NCBI GenBank assembly: GCA_025667525.1
Contig: CM046876.1
Coordinates: 572,133,469 to 572,197,468, forward strand
DNA: 64,000 nucleotides
Direction: 5' to 3'
Source of the DNA: Glebionis coronaria
Lineage: Eukaryota; Streptophyta; Magnoliopsida; Asterales; Asteraceae
In this document: in pieces, positions 23,404 to 33,161 of the stretch
Position numbering within the stretch: the stretch's first letter is position 1
Layout of the letters: every line of letters begins with the position of its first letter
The notes under the pieces: generated by a model
Told to the model about the DNA's origin: nothing
The model's database searches: none
What the model saw: the letters and a program-made list of their open reading frames with translations, nothing else
Program-made: the position numbers and the translations under genes

Positions 23404-25587
23404 ATGGATTCGTTCAATTCGACACTTAAAGAGGGAGATTTGCATCGAATGCAAGACAAAGTTAGAGAAAGTGGTATAAATTCATTTCAATTGCTTCAAT
23501 ATCATCTTGTTACTATTTCACGGCTTCAAGGAGGAAGCGAATTTGTGACAATCTTTGGACAAGATCGTCATAGATTCATCGACTCAATTTTCACCACTTT
23601 AACCGAACTCGCCGAGCAACTCAACCGTGGCAACTTTAATCACTCTGCATCGGCTCTTGCATATAAGGCTCTTGTGACACAACTCACGCCTTTCCTCCAA
23701 TTCAATATCATTAAGTCTGAAAGTTCAATGATTTGCCATTCATTTCTTCGAGATACACATACCGAGCTTCGAGTCTTCCGTGATACAATTCTGAAACTCA
23801 TGACATCAGTCTCGTCTTCGATTTATGAAAGATCTCGACTTCAGCAAGGGTATGATAATGGAGTGCAAGACTCTTCGATGCAAGAGGAAACTGGTCATAC
23901 GGTTGAAAACTTGGAGCCTTTCAATGCCAAGAACACGGAATTAGGAGGACAACATGATACCAGTGGCACGTCAGGAACTATTCACGAGATCTCTTTTGCT
24001 GACACCGTACCTGTTTATGACGAAGAGCCAGCAAACATGGTACAATGTAATGTTGTTTATGATGTATATGCTGATGATATGCCGCATATTGAGCATTCTG
24101 AACCTAATTATGACAAACATGGGATGGAAAAGAGTGATAGAAATACCACTTCTGATTCATCCGATGTGAGTCATAATGGGGGAGAAAGTGTTCAAAATGC
24201 TATAGTACATCATGATAAATGCTTTACAACTGCCTCGTTAACTGATTCTGATTCCAAGATTAAAGAGCTCGAAACGATTGTAGCTCGACAATCTAAAGAT
24301 CTTAAGGATGCCAAACTTAAATTTTTTAGGAAAACGGACAAATTTGAAACATACTTTGAAAAACTTGAAAAGTCAAACGTTGTTCTTGAAAGAAAATTGG
24401 ATCAAACTGTTCTAGATTCTAAAGCTGAAAAGGATAATCTTTTGAAACAAATTCAACTGCTTGAATCTAAGTTGGCATCCCAAGATAATTTGCTCAAAGA
24501 GAATGAGACTTTAAAAGCTCAAGTACAGGAAAAGGTCTTTGCTATAGCCGCGTTGAAAAACGAGTTAAGGAGAAATAGAGGACCTAGTGTGGACACTAAG
24601 CTTGAAAAACCATCAATCTTGGGGAAACCGCCTACAAATCAGTTCGTCAGACAACCTACTGCATTTAGATCCGAGCGACCACAATCCTCGAGACCGCGGT
24701 TTGCCTCCCAAGTTGATTTGGGTCATATCTCTAGAACTGTCACTCCACCAACTAGGCCTAATGTGACTAAATCAGTTTTAGCAAGACCTCATCACATGAT
24801 TGCCCCTAGTTTCTCTAAGAATAGTTCAATGAACACGTCTAGAACTAGGTCAACTGATGTGCGCCATGATTTTGGTCAAAGGGAAGCTATTCAAAAGACA
24901 CATGTAAGAGATAGTAATGTCCAACCTAGTCAGATGCCTTCTAGATTACCCAACACTGCTAACCGTAGCATGTCATCTCCTAGGAGCATCGATCAATCAT
25001 CTAGGAAATACTCGGACATTAAATATGCTACCTGTAAAACATGTAGAAAATGTGTCTTTACGGTAAATCATGATTCCTGTATCAAGAAACTATTTAATGA
25101 GGTGAACTCCCGTGCTAGACTTAAATCCCAGTGGGTCGCTAAAATCAAACCCGTTGGCAAAATGTGGCGCCCCACTGGTAGAACTTTCACGCTTATAGGA
25201 AACGAGTGCCCTTTAACTAGGATAGTCTCTGATTCTACGAAGACTACTAGGGAGGAAATTGCAAAGGATGATACATCACTTAAGCCTGAACTTAAGATTT
25301 TCTATAAAAGGAAACGTTTGCCAACTAAGACAAGTGAATCATCCCCTCAGGCCACCTCTGACACAAGAAAAGCCAACTGTGAACCCCCACGTGCTTCAAG
25401 AATAGATATCTCTAACCCATGCAAAAGTATACAAACTCCTAATGAGAATGCAGGTACCAAAGTTGATGTTCCAAAAGAACGAAGCGGTCCAATCGTTGTA
25501 TACCGTTCAACTAAGGACACTCTTAGAGTTTGGTTGCTGAAGAAGCAGATATCAGAGAAACAAATGTCTCAGGGGATTCATGGTTAA
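23404..25587 (+). CDS. gag: TR-GAG Gag-like protein (727 codons, intact)
   Basis: ATG 23404 lies in TCAATGGATTCG. The N-terminal 170 residues form a helical domain I do not recognise. An acidic/serine-rich linker follows. A long coiled coil (about residues 280-395, with KIKELETIVARQ and LLKQIQLLESK) leads to a basic, serine- and proline-rich region. Near residue 540 is a Cys/His cluster (C-K-T-C-R-K-C, then N-H-D-S-C), and near 590 the segment WRPTGRTFTLIGNECPLTRI. I know both from gag-pol polyproteins of abundant Asteraceae Copia elements. No D-S-G protease, integrase or reverse transcriptase follows; the ORF ends and structured repeats begin. It probably binds element RNA and relies on a partner's pol. 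The partner is unknown. Confidence 0.8.
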   Translation: MDSFNSTLKEGDLHRMQDKVRESGINSFQLLQYHLVTISRLQGGSEFVTIFGQDRHRFIDSIFTTLTELAEQLNRGNFNHSASALAYKALVTQLTPFLQFNIIKSESSMICHSFLRDTHTELRVFRDTILKLMTSVSSSIYERSRLQQGYDNGVQDSSMQEETGHTVENLEPFNAKNTELGGQHDTSGTSGTIHEISFADTVPVYDEEPANMVQCNVVYDVYADDMPHIEHSEPNYDKHGMEKSDRNTTSDSSDVSHNGGESVQNAIVHHDKCFTTASLTDSDSKIKELETIVARQSKDLKDAKLKFFRKTDKFETYFEKLEKSNVVLERKLDQTVLDSKAEKDNLLKQIQLLESKLASQDNLLKENETLKAQVQEKVFAIAALKNELRRNRGPSVDTKLEKPSILGKPPTNQFVRQPTAFRSERPQSSRPRFASQVDLGHISRTVTPPTRPNVTKSVLARPHHMIAPSFSKNSSMNTSRTRSTDVRHDFGQREAIQKTHVRDSNVQPSQMPSRLPNTANRSMSSPRSIDQSSRKYSDIKYATCKTCRKCVFTVNHDSCIKKLFNEVNSRARLKSQWVAKIKPVGKMWRPTGRTFTLIGNECPLTRIVSDSTKTTREEIAKDDTSLKPELKIFYKRKRLPTKTSESSPQATSDTRKANCEPPRASRIDISNPCKSIQTPNENAGTKVDVPKERSGPIVVYRSTKDTLRVWLLKKQISEKQMSQGIHG

Positions 25588-25589
25588 GC

Positions 25590-26300
25590 TGCAAACAAGG
25601 ACTTACAGTCACATAACAGACTGTAACTCGATCTCCAAAGACAGGAAAGTTCATCCCGATGATGACTTATCCTAAAAACGAGAAATTCATTTTTCTCGGG
25701 CATGAGCTTATGTTAAAAACATTCCACGTTTTTAAGCTCATGCACAAGGACTTACAGTCACACAACAGACTGTAACTCGCTCTTCAAAGAAAGGAAAGTT
25801 TATAGCCGATGATAAATTTATCCTAACAACGAGAAATTAAGTTTTCTCGGGCATGAGCTAAAATTAAAAACATTCGAGGTTTTTAAGCTCATGCACAATG
25901 ACTTACAGTTAAATGTCAGACTGTAACTCGAACTTAAAATAAAGGAAAGATTATCTTTTATGATAACTTATCCTCTTAACGAGAAATTCACCTTTCTCGG
26001 TCATGAGCTTGTATTAAAACATTCGAAGTTTTAAGCTCAGAAAGGAAAATGTATCTTTTAAATAAGAGAACTTTTCTTCATAACGAGAAATTAACCTTTC
26101 TCTGTCATGAGCTTTCCGTTAAAACAGTCAAAGTTTTCAAGCTCATGAAAAACGACTTCTAAGTAAATGTCAGCTTAGAACTCGTCCTTCAGATAAAAGA
26201 AAAGTTTATCGCCGATGGTAACTTATCCTTAACAACGGGAAGTTCACAACTTCTCGGACTTGAGCTCGCTTTTAAGATATTCAACATCTTAAGCTCAAGT
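25590..26300 (+). repeat. Tandem array of about 150-bp units, each with three hairpins
   Basis: Five units begin right after the gag stop (about 25590, 25743, 25894, 26041 partial, 26148). Each full unit can form stem 1 (TTACAGT / ACTGTAA), stem 2 (CGAGAAA / TTTCTCG) and stem 3 (CATGAGCTT / AAGCTCATG enclosing AAAAAC / GTTTTT). The fifth unit changes both arms together: stem 1 becomes TTCTAAG / CTTAGAA, and stem 3 becomes CTTGAGCT / AGCTCAAG with AAGAT / ATCTT. The fourth unit lacks stem 1. Paired changes indicate that structure is kept. Confidence 0.85.
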
Positions 26301-26316
26301 AATTGTTTTTCAAAAC

Positions 26317-26383
26317 TTTGAACACAATTTTTCAAGAACTTCTCAAAAGATTTTTCTAAATCTTTCAAAATTGTGTGTTCAAA
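26317..26383 (+). repeat. Nested hairpin after the array
   Basis: The outer stem TTTGAACACAATTTT (26317-26331) pairs with 26367-26383 with a two-base bulge. Inside it, AAAGATTT (26346-26353) pairs with AAATCTTT (26358-26365) around a four-base loop. Confidence 0.7.
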
Positions 26384-28789
26384 AACGTTTTGATAAAACG
26401 AGCATGTCTTCTGGAATCGATAATATATACGAACCTAGAAATGTCATTCAATAATGACACGGGGTTGTAAATAAAGTTCGAGCAGAAGTTTAAAAGATTT
26501 AAAACATGCTCCATATGGTTTGCTATTATTTCAGATAGCAACCCGCTTTTCATAATCAAGTCAAGCATTTCACCGAAAAGCTTTGACTCAACAACGGGAA
26601 TTAATTTTCTCGGGGACGTGACGAGGTGACCAACATTCGTGAACAAGAACCATGTGAATCTTTCATATGATGTTCTCCATCATTCAGGTCCTACCTCGTA
26701 AATTGTTAATCTTGTGAATTCATTATTATATATGATCTTTGCACGTAATAAATACCTTACACTTGTGTTTAAAAGGTATTTATTTTACGTTTCAGCACAC
26801 CCTTATTAATTTGAGGGGGAGCTTGTGTAATTCATGAAGATAATTGGACTTGCATTTTTCTTTCCAAATTTTCTTAAAATGCTATTAAATCAATTGATAT
26901 TAAAAACATCGATTGGGTTAATATTTTTAATATGGGGGAGAAAATGTGATTTAATATGGGATATGATCAATCATGAATGGTTTGACTTAACGTGATAGCT
27001 CATCCCGACATATGCAAAATGTTTTCGGATATCATGGCATATGTTAAGGGGGAGCAAAATGGATTTGCACTTCAAAATGGATTTCATGGTGACATACACT
27101 TACCCAAAACATCTCTATTCACGACGGTGAAGATTGTGGTGACATAAGGATGGTAGGATAGGTTAAAGTCCAATGATTTCTCTAGAACCGGAGGAATCTT
27201 CCCAAGGACATTCCATAGCTAGAAATAGTAGTCCTTAGGAAAGAAGGAGAAAGATTGTGAATGTAGCTGAATGCCGACCAAGTACTTAAGTTAGCACTGG
27301 AACAATCACAACAAGGTGCTAGTGATGACGTATTGGTAAGCATTGAAGGGGTTGAAGAATGAAAAAGAATTGTAAAGATAAAGGGTGTAAAGAAAGAAGC
27401 CCTCCTTACAACTTAGGCAGAAACCGGGTCAATACATATGCTATTGAGATCATTTTTGTTAATGATTCTCGATATTGAAGAAAGACGTCATGGACCCAGT
27501 GATGCAATGCACAACCCTTCCCAGCTAACTCAAATATCTCTCAAAAGGTATTTGTTTTAATCACACGGAGATCAACACATTATCTATTAATTTATTCACT
27601 CCGAATAAATTGGTATTGAAAAGGTGGCACTACTCTCCAGCCTCCGATCACTAAAAATCCAAAATGCACGATCGAGTCTAGAGCCATTTGAGATCATCAA
27701 ATATCTCATTAGGACACACTTTCATTATTCCTTGCTTGTTCACACACTGTGAAAAGTAAGAAAGATCTTAAGAGACCTACGCAAAATCTTCATGATCTTG
27801 CCTGAACATCCGAGTAATACGAAAGTATTTACAATGAAGATGGAAATCCTTCTTGAGCGAATATCAAAAAGCTCATGGTAGGTGACTTGTGCGATTCTTT
27901 ATGAATCAAACTTGTGATAACTGGAAAGCAACAGTGGTTTAATTCTTAAATGAATTTAAACACGTTCCAGGCCTCTACGCAATATCTTAGTGATCTTGCC
28001 AGAACATTCAGAGTAATACTATTAAGTATTTACAGTGACGAATGGAAATCCTTCTAGTGTTAACATCAAACAGCACTTGGTAGGTAACTTGCAAGATTCT
28101 ATATGAATCAAGCTAGTGACAACTGGAAAGCAACGATGGTGCGGTTCTTAATTGAATTTCACTTGTTCCAGGAACATGAATTGACGGCTTCAAATCATGC
28201 GGATAAGATTATCCAAATGATCCACTCTTTACGTTCGCAGTCAGCTTTGGACGGTCGAGTAAAGAGAACGGGTTTACCCGCGAAATCTTGTCAAGGAGGT
28301 TCTTTATTGAAACTACCTGCCACAAGTACGATATTTAATATCGTCCAACGGTCTTCACCGACCGAAGGTAAATTGCTACCGAATTAGAATGAAATGTTCA
28401 AGGCCATTTCATCCGTGTATATTGTTTTGTTGCTAACTGTCTTATGCAGCGTAACAAGAAGGTGGTATTGCGGTGTACAATCCAGAAGAAGTCGTCACCA
28501 CATGCTTATACTACATACAAATAGTACTTCAACAAATTCAAGAAAGCCTGAAGGTCAAGTCTTCCGCTGTATCAAACTCTGAAGCTTTCAAGAATTTAAA
28601 AGTATAAGTATGTGGAACATGAAGTCACAAAGAGGCAAATATCACAAGTGAAGAATGCACAAGGTCAAGGCAAGGAAACATGCTCAAGACTAAAGTCAAA
28701 GATCACATCAAGCATATTCATAAGAACAAGATCGAAGACTCAAGCATAGATGCTAGGTTTAAGATTTTGTAAAAAGATGTGACCTCCCT
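26384..28789 (+). other. TR-GAG 3' untranslated region
   Basis: About 2.4 kb with no ORF longer than about 95 codons. A degenerate relic of the hairpin unit is visible near 26590-26625. Near 28328-28364 are two adjacent palindromes, ACGATATT-T-AATATCGT and CGGTC / GACCG. Several GGGGGAG-type purine runs occur (26815, 26935, 27050). Confidence 0.55.
27776..28172 (+). repeat. Direct duplication of about 197 bp in the TR-GAG 3' region
   Basis: Two diverged copies (27776-27971 and 27972-28172) share GATCTTGCC, GTATTTACA, GATGGAAATCCTTCT-type text, AACTGGAAAGCAAC and end GTTCCAGG. In both, AATAC...GTATT and ATTC...GAAT short stems are kept. Confidence 0.75.
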
Positions 28790-28915
28790 TAGGGGGAGAT
28801 TGTTGGAAATACGTTTTTCCCAATAAAGTCTCGGTCACATCTTAGTTAGCATAGATCACGAGTTATAGACTATTTAGAACTTTGTTTCTTGGAGCGACCT
28901 CCCTTAGGGGGAGAT
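28786..28915 (+). promoter_or_regulatory. TR-GAG polypurine tract, with a duplicate 115 bp upstream
   Basis: CTTAGGGGGAGAT ends at 28915, immediately before the 3' LTR. The same tract ends at 28800 and is followed by TGTTGGAAATACGTTTTT, a near copy of the LTR start, so a second potential plus-strand priming site exists. Confidence 0.8.
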
Positions 28916-29239
28916 TGTTAGAAATACGTTTTTACGTATTTATGAAGGATCGGTCGCTACAACGATAATTATGTAATGGGCTCGTGATCTATTTACTTTA
29001 TGTATAGTCCATATAGCCCACATGTAGGATGGGCTATATATATCCCCTCCTAGCATGTTAGGAGGGGTTGTTGATTGTCATTTCACACTTAATCATTATT
29101 CCATTTTCCCTTTTCTCTCCTTTCTCTCTCTACTCCCTCATCTCATTCCTTCATCTTCTTCTTTATTTATCAATCAATCAACCATATTAATCCATCAAAT
29201 CCATCATATAGAATAGGCCAATGATCACGTAGACCTTCA
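28916..29239 (+). repeat. TR-GAG 3' LTR
   Basis: 324 bp, matches 8518-8841 with about five substitutions and is followed by TSD GAAGA (29240-29244). The TATATATA box and the 9-bp hairpin are retained. Confidence 0.92.
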
Positions 29240-29244
29240 GAAGA

Positions 29245-29796
29245 AGTATATGATTAAGGGGAATAATTCTTATGGTAAATTTTATGTTCGAAGTAGATTT
29301 TCGCGTGGTTATGTTTTATCATATCTTTAAATCATGGGTAGCACCCTATTGGTTTGAAGGTAACTTGTTCGTGCTTTAATGGTTAGTGACGAAGACTTGT
29401 AAAATCTAGAAACTAGATACCTTGCTATCACTTGATGGAGTTACATTATCGTGTCCAATATCTCACAAAAGGATGAGGATTTTGACAATGGGATCGAGGT
29501 CTACTTATATTTCCCTATCAGTATAAGTTCAACGTTACGTGGATAATGCAAAATATGAAACATAGGTTTGGGTTATTCTACTTCTACATCAAGATTATTG
29601 TATTTATTTTTCTTCAAGGTCATTACACAGAGCCTACATTTGGAGAATCTTTGGTTTCGTACATTGGTACTTCCCTATTTGATGTGACAAAAAGGGGAAG
29701 ATATAGATGCTTAAATTAAGGGGAAGCAATTTGAAGATCATGTACCATATACAAGAGATACACAAGAAGTTTTGCCGAAATCAACTAGGGGAAGAT
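29245..29796 (+). other. E1 internal region, last part, with polypurine tract
   Basis: Non-coding. It ends in AACTAGGGGAAGAT (29783-29796), the polypurine tract of E1. Confidence 0.65.
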
Positions 29797-30230
29797 TGTT
29801 GGGTCTATTATGAGTTGATGTGACAAAGCTATAAGATAAGGACTAAATCTAGCATATGGTGAAACTACAAGCTGGTGGAAAAACTTGTAGAAGATATTAA
29901 ATTAAAAGATTTAGTTGTTTTATTTGATTTTCTCTCTTGTAAAATCCCTGGTATCCTTATGTTATAAAAGGAGCCATAAAGGACGTAGGTTTTCATTAAT
30001 TCCTACTATCAAAATGTAACCTACAGCAAATTGTGTGTTCTAGGGGTGTGTTCATTGTAAACACGCCTAGGTTATTTGTGTTTGATTAATACAAGTAACA
30101 TTGGGAGAAATTCATCTTGTTCGTATAACACCTTGTTTAACATGTTTTCGTTCTATTCCGCCTTGATTCAATCAAGTGAATGTAACATGTTCCTAGCAGC
30201 CTAAAGATCTCGGAATTCTAGGATTCTACA
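29797..30230 (+). repeat. E1 3' LTR
   Basis: 434 bp, TG...CA. It differs from 3736-4168 at about 16 positions including one inserted base. Confidence 0.9.
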
Positions 30231-30428
30231 TAAGGGAGCTTGTGGATATAGTGGAAATATCGAGTAAGGTGTACTCGAGGAGTGGATTAGGAACGAGGAT
30301 AGAGCCTCGTTGCCGAACCACTATAAATCTTGGTGTCTTCCTACTAGGTTGTTTCTTTCCTTACTCATCACTTACATTCATTATCATTACACTTACTACT
30401 TATTGTTAATGCATTAGAATTGAACCTA
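30231..30428 (+). repeat. Probable right part of the interrupted SIRE-like LTR
   Basis: After E1 the text continues with a CTATAAATCTT TATA-like site near 30323 and a pyrimidine-rich stretch, ending near TGTTAATGCATTAG. That end approximates an inverted copy of the LTR start TGTTAATGCA. The right border is uncertain. Confidence 0.45.
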
Positions 30429-33161
30429 ATCATTATGCAACTAGATTTTAAGTAAAAGATAGTTTTTGGCACTCACCTAATTGAAAGGAATTTTAATTAG
30501 GAGATAAACCGATGAGAAACTATTCAACCCTCCCTTCTAGTTTCTACAAGATTGATACTAGGAGGGGTAAAACTGCCAAAACTTAAACCCTTTACCCACC
30601 CATTTGTTACATAAACCGGTCCAACCCCGTCTTTATACCCAACCCATATACCAAAGCCCACAAACACCATCCTATACCCATGATCCCACGTCACCCACCC
30701 AACATATTAACTAACTTTTTGAAATAATGTTTAATTAATAAAAAAAAAGTGCCTAACACTCCCATATCCCTTTTTTAGGATTAAAACCCCAACTGTTCAA
30801 CTATATGAACCCTAATCTGCCACCCCGAAACCCATTTCTAGAACCATGATTACCACAACCCTAAATATTTCCCCACTCCCAAAAACCCATCACTCTCACC
30901 CAGTGGGTCCCTCCACGCTCCCCTGCTTCTCCGTTTTTAGCATATATGGAAATCCCCCAGTTAATCAGCGATCCAAATGCTTTTCTTGTCCCCAAAGGCT
31001 ACAATGAACTTCTAATATTCTTCCAACAGCTGGCAAACACAATAGCATCACATGGGCTTTGATAAAGACTCGTTTTGAACAATTTCAAGATTCAACACTC
31101 AAGGGCATAATTGGCACATCATAGTGTTTAGGGTTTATTTTTGTCTGCTTTCTAGAATCATCCTAGACCTTGTATATAATGGTTCGACATGTGAACCATT
31201 TGCTTTGTACCAGCTCTTTTGTAAACATTTTTAAATTCAATGAAAATTTAATTTTGAATTTTATAAAATTTGAGTTCCAAATTTACTATTTTTTATAGTG
31301 TAATCATTTTACTTTCCTTGCAAATTAGTTAATATTTTATCAAACATTTCTTTTGTTCCAAAGATTTTGGCAAAGAATATTTTAAGATTTATAATCTTAA
31401 GCTATGTTACAAGCTTAGCTGACACCTAAAGCTTGTGACTGAGTTAGGGTTTGTGTTATGTTCTGCTTGGACACCGTTGGTTCATTGTGAGTTTGGTTTA
31501 AAGATTTTGGTCCTAAAAATATTTATTTACTACTTTTCTGTCTATTTTGAGACTTAACAACTCTTCAAAAGCCTTGAGATTAAGTTTTCTAACAAGCATC
31601 TTAACCTCAAGCTCTTTGTGAGATTTTAACTTGTTTTAGTTTTGTGGTGGTGTGTTTCATCATACATACAAAAGGCATTAACCCAAGGTTTGACTATTAT
31701 AGTCTCCTTGGGCTTGGACTGTTGTAGTCCATCTTATCCCACTCACTTGCAAACATCCTCATACCATTCTCCCTCATTTCAGAAGCTAATTGGTGTAAAA
31801 GATTTGGTCTGTCTTAGGCTTGAACAAAGCCCAAGGTGGTAACCCTCCTTTTTCCCCTTTTATTTTGAAATTTTGTGAATTTGAGATTGAATGTTTAATA
31901 AGTGATGTTTATTGTTAGTTTATGATAAATTCTTTTTTATGCATGCCCAAGGTGATTTAGTGAAATTTGGTATTGATTTGTCAAGATTTCTTTTGCAAAT
32001 CTTTGTTTTCAAGTTTTAAAGGGGTGTTTAGGGTAAAACTATTATCATTAGTTGTGGGTGACAACATAGCCAAAGAACTATTTGAACCATCTCTATTTAA
32101 CATGTGATTTTAGTTTGTAAGTTTGTTTGTGTTCATTTAGTTTGATAAGTGTGCTTGTATGTTCTAAAAATCTGCTCAAAACAAGACTAAACCAACAGTA
32201 GGGTTTCTAAGGTGTGTTTTTGGGATTTGAAACTTGGGAGTTTGCACCATGTTAGTTTTTACGTCTATCTTGGCATGTGGATATTTGGTTTTGATATTCG
32301 TAGCTTGTGGGAGCTTTGAAGTTCACTCATTTACCTGTAATGTGTACTTGCCCGAGATCCAACTTATGAGTGTCATGGTCAACAAAGGCCTTGCCTCTGT
32401 ACCCATATCAGACAACATTAAAAATCTGTCTTGGCTTATTGTTTGCTGCTAGGTGCTTATTGGTGCCTATAGGGTGCGAGGGTTTGCTTAATTTAGCTAT
32501 ATATTGACTCCCCACAAACCACTACTCGTAGAGGTGCCCTTGTTTCCAGAAATAACCATCAAACAAAGCTAATTCAGCCAATTTTCCGTTTCTGTTCAAT
32601 TTACACTATCAGTGGGAACCAAAGTTCCCACTGATTTCACTAGCCAGTTCCTACTACATCATCCATCAGCTTATTTTTCAGCCTTTATGGCTTATTCAGT
32701 CATTGCTTTTGCTTTTTTTTCATTTTTTCCTTGCTTTTATACAGTAATTTAGAATTTTAAGAACTGGTTTGGTATTTTTCTACTGTTCACATTATTTTTT
32801 TATCATTATTTAAGTTAAAATTACCTTTTAGGCAATTAAAAATAGAATTAATTAGTTTAAAATTTTTGAAAAATATTTTTTAGCAATAGTTAACTATTTT
32901 TGAGGTTTACAAGTTATAAAATCTTTGATTGGGTTTTTTGTTAATTTATTTGATTTTAGGGCTTTAATTAGCATTTAAAAATTAAATAATAATTACTTTA
33001 AACAGTTTCAAAAAAATTTCTTGATTTGTAAACCTTAGATATATTTTTAGGAATTTAATTTAAATTTTTTGAGTATTTTTAATTAAGTTTTATTTTTCGT
33101 CACGTTTTACGATTTTACGTTTTAGTGTAATTTTACCATAACTCGTCTTTACCTTTCTCTC
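30429..33161. other. About 2.7 kb without recognisable genes
   Basis: AT-rich sequence with only short ORFs (for example 31642-31842 and 32234-32452) lacking any motif I recognise. The segment near 31170-31270 (TATATAATGG followed by a leader and AATTTAATTTTGAATTTT) looks promoter-like and may be an old LTR, but I found no matching partner or primer site. A perfect hairpin lies at 32608-32635. Confidence 0.4.
32608..32635. repeat. Perfect 12-bp-arm hairpin
   Basis: ATCAGTGGGAAC and GTTCCCACTGAT are separated by CAAA. It stands alone in AT-rich, gene-free sequence. Confidence 0.8.

Larger units (their letters stand above)
8518..29239 (+). mobile_element. TR-GAG: gag-only non-autonomous LTR retrotransposon, interrupted by Copia-1
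   Basis: The 324-bp LTRs (8518-8841 and 28916-29239) begin TGTTAGAAAT, end CTTCA, and differ at about five positions by eye. Both outer flanks are GAAGA. A primer site follows the 5' LTR and a polypurine tract precedes the 3' LTR. The only long coding region is a 727-codon gag-like ORF (23404-25587). No protease, integrase or reverse transcriptase belongs to it, because the pol in between is part of the inserted Copia-1. This fits the TR-GAG class, which depends on a partner element for movement. Without Copia-1 it would be about 8.7 kb. Confidence 0.88.
3736..30230 (+). mobile_element. E1: non-autonomous Copia-like LTR retrotransposon carrying nested insertions
   Basis: The LTRs (3736-4168 and 29797-30230) begin TGTTGGGTC and end CA. 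A tRNA-Met-type primer site follows the left one and a polypurine tract precedes the right one. Flanks GAAGG and TAAGG look like a 5-bp target duplication with one change. After removing the solo LTR and TR-GAG, the internal region is only about 2.3 kb and has no gag or pol, so E1 is non-autonomous. By eye the LTRs differ at about 16 positions, making it the oldest insertion inside this LTR. Confidence 0.85.

Noticed and set aside
25590..26300. CRISPR-like array
   Set aside because: Units are long, contiguous, without spacers, and internally palindromic in a plant retrotransposon.
31642..32452. Short ORFs in the gene-free interval
   Set aside because: Under 75 codons, no motif, and no supporting promoter or homologous copy in the window.
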